The translations under genes were made by a program, and so were the position numbers. A DNA stretch of 64,000 bases, from NCBI RefSeq assembly GCF_901875635.1, contig NZ_CABFMN010000071.1:26263-90262 (forward strand), in the 5' to 3' direction. Every line of letters starts with the position of its first letter. The first letter of the stretch is position 1. The notes beneath the pieces are model-generated. The model worked only from the letters and a program-made list of their open reading frames with translations, searched no databases and was not told the DNA's origin. The stretch comes from Xylophilus ampelinus. Lineage in GTDB: Bacteria > Pseudomonadota > Gammaproteobacteria > Burkholderiales > Burkholderiaceae_C. Of this stretch, positions 52,296 through 60,461 are shown piece by piece.

Positions 52296-53069
52296 CTAGT
52301 TGCCTCGCAGCAACGCCTTCACCGACCCAATCCCCAGCCGCCTGAACGCCCGGTACTGATGAGTCCGCACGGTACTCAGCGCCACGCCGAGCTCCCGTGC
52401 CGCCTCCTTGGCGGTGCGGCCTGCCATCAACTGCCCGATGACTTCGCGCTCGCGAATGCTCAGGGTGAGGAGGCGCGAGGCGAAGGCGGGCTCGACGGCG
52501 TCGCCGGCGGCCAGGGCGATGCGGCCGTGCGCGGCGGTGGCGTCGGCCAGCAGGGCCGCGTGCACCTCGAGCAGCGCGAAGTCGCGCGCGTCGAACTCGC
52601 GCTGCGCCAGGCTGCGGTAGAAGCTCACGGCCGCACGCTGGCCGGTGGGCAACAGCAGCAGGACCGACGCGCGCTCGCGGATGCCGACGTCGCCGTAGCA
52701 GGCGGCGCGGTAGTCGGCATCGGCCAGTTCGTCGCCGCGGTGGTGGCCCAGCCAGAGCTGCGCGCTGCGCCGTGGCCGCGGGCGGCCGGCCAGCCACACC
52801 ATGTGCGGGTCGAGCAGGTCGAAGCGCTGCGCGACGTAGCGCTCGGCCGTGCGTTCGGCCGTGCTGCCGTAGCTGCTGGCGGCCGACACGGTTTCGATGC
52901 GGCCGGTGGCGCCGACGGCGAAGACGGTGCAGAAGGTGACGGGCAGTACGCCGTGCATGGCGGCCAGGTAACGGGCCGCGAGCTGGGGCGTGCCGACGCC
53001 GGCCAGCACGCCGGTGACGACGGCCGGTGCCAGCGGTTCGGCGGCGGGGCGGATGCGCCAACGCTTCAT
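52296..53069 (-). CDS. LuxR family transcriptional regulator
   Basis: The 257-residue protein has a C-terminal LuxR/GerE HTH (LTLSIREREVIGQLMAGRTAKEAARELGVALSTVRTHQYRAFRRLG). An N-terminal domain of about 190 residues does not match a receiver or autoinducer domain I can name. The ATG at 53069 (MKRWRIRPAA) is chosen; the longer form from 53162 looks non-coding. It is divergent from the FAD monooxygenase operon and is its most likely regulator. Confidence 0.88.
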   Translation of the reverse strand: MKRWRIRPAAEPLAPAVVTGVLAGVGTPQLAARYLAAMHGVLPVTFCTVFAVGATGRIETVSAASSYGSTAERTAERYVAQRFDLLDPHMVWLAGRPRPRRSAQLWLGHHRGDELADADYRAACYGDVGIRERASVLLLLPTGQRAAVSFYRSLAQREFDARDFALLEVHAALLADATAAHGRIALAAGDAVEPAFASRLLTLSIREREVIGQLMAGRTAKEAARELGVALSTVRTHQYRAFRRLGIGSVKALLRGN

Positions 53070-53193
53070 GCGCGGCGGCTTGCAGGATTCAGGGTAAACA
53101 CTTCGTGAGAAGTTAGGACAGTGGCGCGCCTTGCGCATCGGGACAATTCCTGCTGCTGCCACGCTTGCGCCGCATCACAGCCGGCGCAATTCT

Positions 53194-53250
53194 TCAAGCA
53201 AAAAGTGCTTGCAACGCCCGCTGGACGGGCGCAAGCAGCTATCAAAAGAA
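53194..53250 (+). repeat. Dispersed repeat family A, copy between divergent genes
   Basis: It reads CAAGCAAAAAGTGCTTGCAA, then CGCCCGCTGGACGGGCGCAA and GCAGCTATCAAAAGAA. It is the clearest GCCCG/CGGGC stem of the family. It sits between the LuxR gene start and the FAD monooxygenase start, in the presumed regulatory region of both. Confidence 0.88.
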
Positions 53251-53292
53251 GAGCAACGAGACATCCGCCTCGCCTTCACCCAGGACCGCCCG

Positions 53293-55023
53293 ATGAACAG
53301 CCCCGCCGCCGCCCTCCCACCGACCGCTGCGCCGTCCGCCCGAGCGGGCGATGCCGCGGGCGGCCCCGTCCCGCCGCCCGCCACGGACGCGCTGCCGCCC
53401 TCGGTCGGCGCCTTCCACTACACCCGCTTTGCGCCACGGCTGCCCGTGCTGGCCGATGGCGTGGAAGTGCAGCGTCATCCCGTCGTGATCGCCGGCGGCG
53501 GCCCGGTCGGCATGGCGCTGGCGCTGGGCCTGGCCAACCACGGCGTGCGCAGCGTGATCCTCGAAGCCGACGACACGGTCTGCGTGGGCAGCCGCGCGGC
53601 CTGCATCTCGCGCCGCAGCCTGGAGATCGTCGAGCGCCTGGGCGCGCTGCCGGCGTTCCTGGCCAAGGGCCTGCCCTGGAGCGCCGGCACCAGCTACTAC
53701 CAGACCACCGAGGTGTTCCGCTTCGAGATGCCCGTGCATGCGCAGCAGAAGCTGCCACCGATGATCAACCTGGAGCAGTACTACATCGAGCAGTACCTGC
53801 TGGACGAGATCACGCGGCGCAACGCGGCGCAGCCGGGCCTGATCGACATCCGCTGGGGCACGGAGCTCACCGGCTTCACGCAGGACGACGGCGGCACGAC
53901 GCTGCAGGTGCGCAACGCCCTGGGCGCGTACACGCTGCACTGTGATTGGCTCGCGGCCTGCGACGGCGGCCAGAGCTTCGTGCGCAAGGCGCTGAACCTC
54001 GTGCTCGAAGGCACGGCCTACGAAGGCCGTTACGTGATCATCGACATCGAGTTGCCCAGCCGCCACCCGACCGAGCGCCGCGCCTGGTTCGACCCGCCGT
54101 GGAACCGCGGCTCCACGGTGCTGATGCACCGCCAGCCCGACGACATCTGGCGCATCGACTACCAGCTGCGCCGCGGCCAGAGCACCGAAGCCGCCCTCAC
54201 GCCCGAGGCGGTGACCGAGTTCGTGCAGCGCCACCTCGACGCCATCGGCGAGGGCCACCTGCCGTGGAAGACGGTATGGACTTCGGTCTACCGCGCCGGC
54301 GCGATGACGCTGGCCGACTACCGCCACGGCCGCATCGTCTTCGCCGGCAATGCGGCGCACGCGATGCCGATCTTCGGCGTGCGCGGGCTCAACTCGGGTT
54401 TCGACGATGCCGACAACCTGGCGTGGAAGCTCGCCGCCGTCGCCAAGGGCGAATCCGATGCGTCCCTGCTCGACAGCTATTCGAAGGAGCGCATCGTCGC
54501 CTTCCACATGAACGCCGAGGCCGCGATGCGCAGCACCGAGTTCATGTCGCCGCCATCGCGCGGCTTCGACCTGCTGCGCGAAGCGGCGCTGTCGCTGTCG
54601 GAGAAGCACCGCGGCATCGCGCAGCTCATCAACCCGCGGCAGACGCAGGCGGTGCGCTACGACGATTCGCCGCTCTCGAGCGGCAGCGACGACCTCGGCG
54701 CCGGACCGCGACCCGGCGAGGTGATGGGCGAGCAGCCGCTGCGGGCCGGACACCTCACCGACCACATCGGCCCGCGCTTCACGCTGCTGGTGCTGCAGCC
54801 GGGCGAGGAGGTGTGGCCACTGCCGGCCGCCCTGCCCGTGCACGTCGTGACCCTGGGCGACGCGCAGTGTCCGGCCGCCACCTTCGAGGCGCTCGGCGCG
54901 GCGGCCGGCGCCGTGTACCTGCTGCGCCCCGACGGCCATGTGGCCGCACGCTGGCGACGGCCCAACGCGCAGCAGATCCGTGCCGCGCTGCAACGCGCCT
55001 CGGCGCAGAAGGTGAACGCATGA
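53293..55023 (+). CDS. FAD-dependent aromatic hydroxylase/monooxygenase (MhpA/PheA-like)
   Basis: The 576-residue flavoprotein has the FAD motif VVIAGGGPVGMALALGLANHG, the LEADDTVCVGSRAACISRRSLEI segment, and GRIVFAGNAAHAMPIFGVRGLNSGFDDADNLAWKLA, the GD-like second FAD motif with Asn in place of Asp. A thioredoxin-like C-terminal domain of about 150 residues follows. This is the class A phenol/hydroxyphenylpropionate hydroxylase family. The ATG at 53293 is chosen because upstream codons are repeat. Its stop overlaps the DUF2783 start (ATGA). The substrate is unknown. Confidence 0.9.
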   Translation: MNSPAAALPPTAAPSARAGDAAGGPVPPPATDALPPSVGAFHYTRFAPRLPVLADGVEVQRHPVVIAGGGPVGMALALGLANHGVRSVILEADDTVCVGSRAACISRRSLEIVERLGALPAFLAKGLPWSAGTSYYQTTEVFRFEMPVHAQQKLPPMINLEQYYIEQYLLDEITRRNAAQPGLIDIRWGTELTGFTQDDGGTTLQVRNALGAYTLHCDWLAACDGGQSFVRKALNLVLEGTAYEGRYVIIDIELPSRHPTERRAWFDPPWNRGSTVLMHRQPDDIWRIDYQLRRGQSTEAALTPEAVTEFVQRHLDAIGEGHLPWKTVWTSVYRAGAMTLADYRHGRIVFAGNAAHAMPIFGVRGLNSGFDDADNLAWKLAAVAKGESDASLLDSYSKERIVAFHMNAEAAMRSTEFMSPPSRGFDLLREAALSLSEKHRGIAQLINPRQTQAVRYDDSPLSSGSDDLGAGPRPGEVMGEQPLRAGHLTDHIGPRFTLLVLQPGEEVWPLPAALPVHVVTLGDAQCPAATFEALGAAAGAVYLLRPDGHVAARWRRPNAQQIRAALQRASAQKVNA

Positions 55024-55247
55024 GCCCGCACACGCTCGCCCCCGACGCCCGCGACCGCCTCTACGCCGCCTGCGCCAACGCCATCAGCGAGGCCGGACCC
55101 GAGCGCGAATCGCTGCTCCTCGCGCGCCTGGCGCTGCTGTTGTTCGAGCAGCTCGGCGACGAAGCCCAAGGGCATCGTGCGCTGGCCGACGCGCTCGAAG
55201 CGCTGCCCGTACCATCACTGTCCGCATCCGAATCCCAAGGAGACTGA
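55020..55247 (+). CDS. DUF2783 family small protein
   Basis: The 75-residue protein reads APDARDRLYAACANAISEAG, then SLLLARLALLLFEQLGDEAQGHRAL. It is a short helical family that usually sits directly after class A FAD hydroxylase genes in Burkholderiales. It may be an accessory or stabilising subunit. Its ATG overlaps the hydroxylase stop by four bases, and the Bug gene begins five bases after its stop. Confidence 0.82.
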   Translation: MSPHTLAPDARDRLYAACANAISEAGPERESLLLARLALLLFEQLGDEAQGHRALADALEALPVPSLSASESQGD

Positions 55248-55251
55248 ATCC

Positions 55252-56229
55252 ATGCAACGCAGACACCTGCTGGCCACCCTGGCCTCCGGCGCCGCCCTCG
55301 CCGCCTCGCCCTTCGCCCGCGCGCAAGCCAACTACCCCGACCAGATCATCAAATGGGTCGTGCCCTACCCGGCCGGCGGCGGCACCGACGTCATCGCGCG
55401 CTCGCTGGCCGAAGCCATGCGCCAGACGCTGGGCCAGCAGATCGTGATCGACAACCGCCCCGGCGCGTCGACCAACATCGGTGCCGACCTGGTGGCCAAG
55501 GCCAAGCCCGACGGCTACACCGTCATGTCGGCCGACAACGCCGTGCTGGCCTTCAACGAGCACCTATTCGGCAAGCTGCCCTTCAACCCCGAGCGCGACT
55601 TCAGCTACATCGGCGCGATCGGCAAGTTCCCGCTGGCGCTGGTCGTCAACCCCGACTTCCCGGCCAAGGACTTCAAGGAGTTCCTCGCCTATGTGAAGGC
55701 CAACCCCGGCAAGGTGAACTACGCCTCGCCCGGCAACGGCTCGCCGCACCACCTGGCGATGGAGCTGTTCAAGAACCGCACCGGGACCTTCATCACCCAC
55801 ATCCCCTACCGCGGCGCGGCACCGGCCATGGCCGACGTGATGGGCGGCCAGGTGCCGTGCATGTTCCTCGACCTCGCTTCGGGCCTGCCGATCATGCAGG
55901 GCAAGAAGGTGCGCGTGCTGGCCATCGGCTCGGGCGCACGCAACAAGCTGCTGCCCGACGTGCCGACGCTGGCCGAGGTGGGCGTGCGCGATGCCGAGGT
56001 GTTCGCCTTCCAGGGCGTGCTCGGCCCGGCCGGCCTGCCGGCCAACGTGGTGAGCCGCCTCAACGGCGACCTCAACAAGGCCATGTCGACCCCCGCCGTG
56101 CTCAAGCGCTTCGCCGACTTCGGCATGGAAGCCATGCCCGGCACGCCGCAGCAGTTCCAGCAACTGGCACGTGCGGAATCGAAGCGCTGGGGGCCCGTCA
56201 TCAAGGCCGCGGGAATCAAGCTGGACTGA
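55252..56229 (+). CDS. Bug family (TctC) periplasmic solute-binding protein
   Basis: The 325-residue protein has a signal peptide (RRHLLATLASGAALAASPFARAQ). The Bug motifs follow: YPDQIIKWVVPYPAGGGTDVIARSLA, QIVIDNRPGASTNIGAD, KPDGYTVMS and HIPYRGAAPAMADVMGGQVPCMF. It should deliver a small acid to a TTT-type carrier encoded elsewhere. It lies within the hydroxylase operon, so its ligand may be the aromatic acid or product handled there. AAGGAGACTGAATCC places the ATG at 55252. Confidence 0.93.
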   Translation: MQRRHLLATLASGAALAASPFARAQANYPDQIIKWVVPYPAGGGTDVIARSLAEAMRQTLGQQIVIDNRPGASTNIGADLVAKAKPDGYTVMSADNAVLAFNEHLFGKLPFNPERDFSYIGAIGKFPLALVVNPDFPAKDFKEFLAYVKANPGKVNYASPGNGSPHHLAMELFKNRTGTFITHIPYRGAAPAMADVMGGQVPCMFLDLASGLPIMQGKKVRVLAIGSGARNKLLPDVPTLAEVGVRDAEVFAFQGVLGPAGLPANVVSRLNGDLNKAMSTPAVLKRFADFGMEAMPGTPQQFQQLARAESKRWGPVIKAAGIKLD

Positions 56230-56290
56230 TCCGGATGGCCGTGCGGCAGCCACCGGTGCATGGGCCCGCCCTGTGCACTAAGCTCGCCGC

Positions 56291-57208
56291 ATGAGCACCC
56301 CCTCCTTCACCCCCAAGAGCTACACCGCCACGCCGTCCCGTCGCGTGGCTTTTCTCGGCCTCGGCGTCATGGGCTACCCCATGGCGGCACACTTGGCGAA
56401 GGCCGGGCACACCGTCACGGTCTACAACCGCACGCCGGCCAAGGCGGCCGCGTGGGTGCAGGAACTGGGCGGCGCGCCCCATGCTGCCGCAGCCACGCCG
56501 CGCGAAGCGGCGGCCGGTGCCGAGATCGTGTTCTGCTGCGTGGGCAATGACGACGACCTGCGCTCGGTGGTGCTGGGCGCCGACGGCGCGCTGGCAGGCA
56601 TGCAGCCGGGCACCGTGTTCGTGGACCACACCACGGCCTCGGCCGACGTGGCACGCGAGCTGTCGAAGGCGGCCTCGCTCGAGGACAAGCAATTCATCGA
56701 CGCGCCGGTCTCCGGCGGCCAGGCCGGCGCGCAGAACGGCGTGCTGACGGTGATGTGCGGCGGCGATGCGGCCGCGTTCGCGAAGGTGCAGCCCGTCATC
56801 GACGCCTTCGCGCGGGCCGTGACCCTGCTGGGCGAGAGCGGCGCCGGCCAGCTCGCCAAGATGGTCAACCAGATCTGCATCGCGGGGCTGGTGCAGGGGC
56901 TGTCTGAAGCCATCGCCTTCGGCCAGCGCGCCGGGCTCGACATGGAGCAGGTGCTGGGCGTCATCAGCAAGGGCGCGGCCCAGAGCTGGCAGATGGAGAA
57001 CCGCGGCAAGACCATGATCGCCGGCAAGTTCGACTACGGCTTCGCGGTCGACTGGATGCGCAAGGACCTTGGCTTGGTCCTGGACGAAGCCAAGCGCAAC
57101 GGCGCACGCCTGCCGGTGACGGCGCTGGTGGACCAGTTCTATGCCGACGTGCAGCAGGCCGGTGGCAGCCGCTGGGACACCTCGAGCCTGATCACCCGGC
57201 TGAAGTAG
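56291..57208 (+). CDS. NAD(P)-dependent beta-hydroxyacid dehydrogenase (3-HIBADH family)
   Basis: The 305-residue enzyme has the Rossmann motif VAFLGLGVMGYPMAAHLAKAG and NRTPAKA. The family signature FIDAPVSGGQAGAQNGVLTVMCGG and catalytic Lys in GAGQLAKMVNQICIAG follow. The C-terminal helical domain ends with FYADVQQAGGSRWDTSSLI. It oxidises or reduces 3-hydroxyisobutyrate, tartronate semialdehyde or a similar acid. It is 61 bp after the Bug gene on the same strand and probably in the same operon. Confidence 0.92.
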   Translation: MSTPSFTPKSYTATPSRRVAFLGLGVMGYPMAAHLAKAGHTVTVYNRTPAKAAAWVQELGGAPHAAAATPREAAAGAEIVFCCVGNDDDLRSVVLGADGALAGMQPGTVFVDHTTASADVARELSKAASLEDKQFIDAPVSGGQAGAQNGVLTVMCGGDAAAFAKVQPVIDAFARAVTLLGESGAGQLAKMVNQICIAGLVQGLSEAIAFGQRAGLDMEQVLGVISKGAAQSWQMENRGKTMIAGKFDYGFAVDWMRKDLGLVLDEAKRNGARLPVTALVDQFYADVQQAGGSRWDTSSLITRLK

Positions 57209-57216
57209 CTTTCGTC

Positions 57217-57280
57217 GCTATTAAATCGATAGCATCCTGCGCCCGCTGGGCGGGCGCTGCAGCCACTTTTGGCTTGAAAA
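57217..57280 (+). repeat. Dispersed repeat family A, best two-stem copy
   Basis: GCTATTAAATCGATAGC forms one stem and GCGCCCGCTGGGCGGGCGC a second, followed by TGCAGCCACTTTT and GGCTTGAAAA. It starts eight bases after the dehydrogenase stop, between convergent genes, and looks like a double-hairpin terminator. Confidence 0.9.
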
Positions 57281-57286
57281 CTCGCC

Positions 57287-58075
57287 TCAGCGCACCGGGG
57301 TGGTCACCACGCCCGGCTGCGGCTGCGGCGACACCTGCACCGGCGCGCCGGGCTGCGGCTGACCCGGCAGCGGCTGCATCGGCGGTAGCGGCACGCGCGA
57401 GCCGCTGGCGTTGCTGCCCTCGACGGCCGAAGGCTGCAGGCCGGTGCCGCCCTCGACGGCGCCCTGGCCGAGCTGCTGCTCGCTGATGATCTCGACCGCG
57501 CGCACCACCTTCTGCACGCCCGACACGCTGCGCGCGATGTCGGTGGCGCGGTCGAGCTCGCGGCGCGTGGCCAGGCCCATGAGGTAGACCACGCCGCCCT
57601 CGGTCACGACCTTGAAGGAGTTGGCGAAGATGTCCTTGGCGTCGAGCAGCGAGGCTTTCACCTTGCCGGTGATGTAGGTGTCGTTGGAGCGCTGCGCGAT
57701 GCCCAGCGCGGGGCCGACCACCACCTCGTCGACCACCGAACGCACGTTCGGCGTGCCGCGCACCACCTCTTCGGCGCGGCGCTTGTCGGCCTCGCTGCCG
57801 ACGGTGCCGATCATCAGCACCTGGCGGTTGTAGCTCACGGTGGTGATGTTCATGGTGTCGTTGGCGATGTCGCGGATGCGCGCCGCCGAGCGCAGCTCGA
57901 TCGACTGGTCGTCCAGCTGCGCGCCCGAGGTGCGGCGGTCGGTCGCGACCATGCCGGCACCGGCCACCGCCGCGCCGCCGACCACCAGCGGCACGCAGCC
58001 TGACAGCGAGGCGACCAGCGTCGCGCCGGCGAGTGCTGCGGCAAGGGGGCGGAAGGAAGCTTGGATGCGGGTCAT
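57287..58075 (-). CDS. BON-domain lipoprotein (DolP/YraP-like)
   Basis: The 262-residue product has a lipobox-like SLSGC after a signal sequence and two BON domains (about 60-125 and 135-205). The segments QVLMIGTVGSEADKRRAEEVVRGTPNVRSVVDEV and GGVVYLMGLATRRELDRATDIARSVSGVQKVVRAVE mark them. A Pro/Gln-rich tail of 50 residues follows that is absent in E. coli DolP. DolP maintains the outer membrane. The neighbouring SIS, YraN and RsmI genes support orthology. Confidence 0.9.
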   Translation of the reverse strand: MTRIQASFRPLAAALAGATLVASLSGCVPLVVGGAAVAGAGMVATDRRTSGAQLDDQSIELRSAARIRDIANDTMNITTVSYNRQVLMIGTVGSEADKRRAEEVVRGTPNVRSVVDEVVVGPALGIAQRSNDTYITGKVKASLLDAKDIFANSFKVVTEGGVVYLMGLATRRELDRATDIARSVSGVQKVVRAVEIISEQQLGQGAVEGGTGLQPSAVEGSNASGSRVPLPPMQPLPGQPQPGAPVQVSPQPQPGVVTTPVR

Positions 58076-58229
58076 GAAGAGGTTCCTGGGCTGGATGCAG
58101 TGGATGCGAAGGGGACGTGCGGCGAGGGGCGCATGTGCACGGCTGCCGTGAGGCGCAGGGCCAGCGAAAAGTTTAGCCCAGGGTCCACGGCGCTCCTGTG
58201 TCAATGGGTGCCGGCGCGAAAGGGTTGAC

Positions 58230-58853
58230 TCACTCGAGCGCCAGCACGTCGCCGTCCGGGTCGCCGAGCAGTTGCGCATCGACCCCGTCGCACAGGCAGT
58301 GCAGCGCCGTCAGGTGCACCTCGTGCACGCGCAGGGGGCGCTCGTGCGGCACGCAGATCTGCACGTCGGTCTCGCGCAGGGCGCGGCCCACGGCGCCGCC
58401 GGCACCGCTGCCGACGCCGCCGGTCAACGCGATCACGGTCATGTCGCGCTCGTGCGCGGCCAGCACCGCCGACAGCACGGCGGCCGATTCGCCGCTGGGG
58501 CTGAGCACCAGCAGCACGTCGCCGGCCTCGCCCAGCGCACGCAGCTGGCGTGCGAAGGCCTGCGGGTCGGCGGCAGCCCGCGTGTCGGCGGCCGGGTCGT
58601 CGGCAATGCCGGGCAGCGCCAGAGCAGCCAGCGCCGGCCGCTCGCGCTCGAAGCGGCCCACGAACTGGGCCGCAAACTGCGCCGCGAGCAGGCCGGACAC
58701 GCCGGCGCCGCAGGCCAGCACCTTGCCGCCGCTGGTCACGCAGGCCAGCAGCGCCTGAACGGCCTGCGAGAGGGGTTTGCTGAGGGACGGGCCGCCCTGG
58801 TACTTGAGGTCGGCGCTGTCGATGAAATGCTGCTGAATGCGTTGCTCGAGCAT
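58230..58853 (-). CDS. SIS-domain protein (DiaA/phosphoheptose isomerase-like)
   Basis: The product is 207 residues, with KVLACGAGVSGLLAAQFAAQFVGRFERERPALAALAL, ALGEAGDVLLVLSPSGESAAVLSAV, and a C-terminal VHEVHLTALHCLCDGVDAQLLG helix. This is very like E. coli DiaA, the DnaA-binding initiation factor. The gene order with yraN and dolP supports DiaA rather than GmhA. The ATG at 58853 (MLEQRIQQHF) fits DiaA; upstream in-frame codons come from a family B repeat. Confidence 0.87.
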   Translation of the reverse strand: MLEQRIQQHFIDSADLKYQGGPSLSKPLSQAVQALLACVTSGGKVLACGAGVSGLLAAQFAAQFVGRFERERPALAALALPGIADDPAADTRAAADPQAFARQLRALGEAGDVLLVLSPSGESAAVLSAVLAAHERDMTVIALTGGVGSGAGGAVGRALRETDVQICVPHERPLRVHEVHLTALHCLCDGVDAQLLGDPDGDVLALE

Positions 58854-58861
58854 GAGGATAG

Positions 58862-58990
58862 ATTTGGCATCCCCCATGCCGCTTCGCGGCTCCCCCTTCT
58901 TCCGCACGCGGCAAGGGGGCGCACCCGGTGGCCTGGCGAAGCCAGTTCCACGGGTGCCCTGAGGGCTTCGCTGCGCTCGCCGGTCGGCTT
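58862..58990 (-). repeat. Dispersed repeat family B, copy 3
   Basis: Read on the reverse strand, this block matches 25960-26090 almost throughout: GCGAGCGCAGCGAAGCCCTC, GGAACTGGCTTCGCCAGGCC, GGGTGCGCCCCCTTG and AGCCGCGAAGCGGC. It separates the diaA-like and yraN genes. Conservation over about 120 bases with two internal stems suggests a mobile or structured element. Confidence 0.85.
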
Positions 58991-59043
58991 TGCGTTGTGG
59001 CGGCGGCGCACGGCGCCGAACAAAGCCGAATGATAGAGCGCCC

Positions 59044-59421
59044 TCAATCGGCGTTGAAGGCGGCTCGCAGCCAGGTGATGCGCTCCTCGACCAGCACCAC
59101 GTCGAAGCGGCAGGGCGGCGGCGATGCGAGCCGCATCAGGTAGTGCCGCGCCGCGAAGACGATTCGCCGCTGCTTGGTGGCCGTGATGCTGGCCGCCGCG
59201 CCACCGTGCGAAGCGCTGCCGCGGCTGCGCACCTCGACGAAGACGAGGGTGCCATCGCGCTCGCGCAGGATCAGGTCCACCTCGCCGCCGCCACGGCCCG
59301 GCGTCCGATAATTGCGCGCCACCAGCCGCAGGCCTGCCGCCTGCAGGTGCGCGAGCGCGGCGTCTTCCGCCGCGTCGCCCACGGCCTTGGTGGTGCGGCT
59401 GCGGCCGAACAGAAAACCCAT
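59044..59421 (-). CDS. yraN: YraN family (UPF0102) endonuclease-fold protein
   Basis: The 125-residue protein has the restriction-endonuclease-like core of the family: GDAAEDAALAHLQAAGLRLVARNYRTPGRGGGEVDLILRERDGTLVFVEVRSRGS. The Asp and Glu-x-Lys-type residues (here EVR) form the possible active site. The cellular role is not settled. The start codon CAT (59419-59421) shares two bases with the divergent rsmI start. Confidence 0.92.
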   Translation of the reverse strand: MGFLFGRSRTTKAVGDAAEDAALAHLQAAGLRLVARNYRTPGRGGGEVDLILRERDGTLVFVEVRSRGSASHGGAAASITATKQRRIVFAARHYLMRLASPPPCRFDVVLVEERITWLRAAFNAD

Positions 59422-60370
59422 GGTGAATGCCCTCTCCTCTTCCGCCGGCTTCGGCGCCGCCCTGCAGGCCGCGCGCGATGCCGCGGGTGCGCAGCATTAT
59501 CCGGAGGGAACGCTCTATGTCGTCGCCACGCCCATCGGCAACCTGGCCGACATCACGCTGCGCGCGCTGCACGTGCTGGCCCATGTGGCCGATGCCATCG
59601 CCTGCGAGGACACGCGCCACACCCAGCAGCTGCTGCGCGCCTACGGCATCGACCGGCCGGGCGCCCAGATGCTCGCCGTGCACCAGCACAACGAGGCGGA
59701 GGCCGCGCAGGCCGTGGTCGCGCGGCTGCAGCAGGGCCAGCGCATCGCCTACGTCAGCGACGCCGGCACGCCCGGCGTGAGCGACCCCGGCGCGCGGCTG
59801 GTGGCGGCCGTGCGCGCTGCGCGGCTGCGCGTGCTGCCCCTGCCGGGCGCCAGCAGCGTGACCACGCTCGTCGGCGCAGCCGGCCTGGTGGGCGGCGAGG
59901 CCGAAGGCACGGGCTTCGTCTTTGCCGGCTTCCTGCCGAACAAGGCGGCCGAGCGCGAGCGGGCGATCCAGGCGCTGGCCGCCGAGGCGCGCCCCGTGGT
60001 GCTGCTGGAGGCGCCGCACCGCATCGAGGCCCTGGCGCGTGCACTCGCGGTGCTGGGCGCACGCGAGGTGACCGTGGGGCGCGAGCTGACCAAGCAGTTC
60101 GAGGAGATCGACACCGTGCCGGCCGAGGCATTGGCGGATTGGCTGTCGGCCTCGCCGCAGCGCACCCGTGGCGAGTTCGCGCTCGTGTTGCACCCGCTGG
60201 CCGAAGCGGCCGATGGCACCGGCCCCGACGCCGAGGCGCAGCGCGTGCTGCGCCTGCTGCTGGCCGAGCTGCCGACCAAGGCGGCGGTGAAGCTGGCGGC
60301 CGACATCACGAAGGCGCCGCGCAATGCGCTCTATGCGCTGGCGCTGCAATGGAAAGAAGGCGGCGCCTGA
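59420..60370 (+). CDS. rsmI: 16S rRNA (cytidine-1402-2'-O)-methyltransferase RsmI
   Basis: The 316-residue enzyme adds the 2'-O-methyl group to C1402 in the 30S P site using SAM. It has LYVVATPIGNLADITLRAL, CEDTRHTQQLLRAYGI, AYVSDAGTPGVSDPGARLV, and LPLPGASSVTTLVGAAGL, the tetrapyrrole-methylase-fold motifs. A C-terminal helical domain with LPTKAAVKLAADITKAPRNALYALAL follows. ATG at 59420 or GTG at 59423 may be the start; both overlap or touch the yraN start codon. Confidence 0.96.
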   Translation: MVNALSSSAGFGAALQAARDAAGAQHYPEGTLYVVATPIGNLADITLRALHVLAHVADAIACEDTRHTQQLLRAYGIDRPGAQMLAVHQHNEAEAAQAVVARLQQGQRIAYVSDAGTPGVSDPGARLVAAVRAARLRVLPLPGASSVTTLVGAAGLVGGEAEGTGFVFAGFLPNKAAERERAIQALAAEARPVVLLEAPHRIEALARALAVLGAREVTVGRELTKQFEEIDTVPAEALADWLSASPQRTRGEFALVLHPLAEAADGTGPDAEAQRVLRLLLAELPTKAAVKLAADITKAPRNALYALALQWKEGGA

Positions 60371-60397
60371 TCCAGAGCGCCGGGCTGTGACGTGACT

Positions 60398-60460
60398 GCT
60401 ACGCTTTTGATAGCGGTCTGCGTAAACAGGACGGGCGTTTCAGACCTTTTTTGCTTGCAA
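60398..60460 (+). repeat. Dispersed repeat family A, diverged copy
   Basis: GCTACGCTTTTGATAGCGGT begins the copy, followed by ACAGGACGGGCGTTTCAGAC and CTTTTTTGCTTGCAA. The first stem (GCTA/TAGC) is kept, but the second has decayed. It lies between the convergent rsmI and GST genes. Confidence 0.8.
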
Positions 60461-60461
60461 C

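Noticed and set aside
23466..60460. CRISPR-like array from the family A repeats
   Set aside because: The copies are kilobases apart, occur in both orientations and are not separated by spacers of regular length; no cas gene is present.
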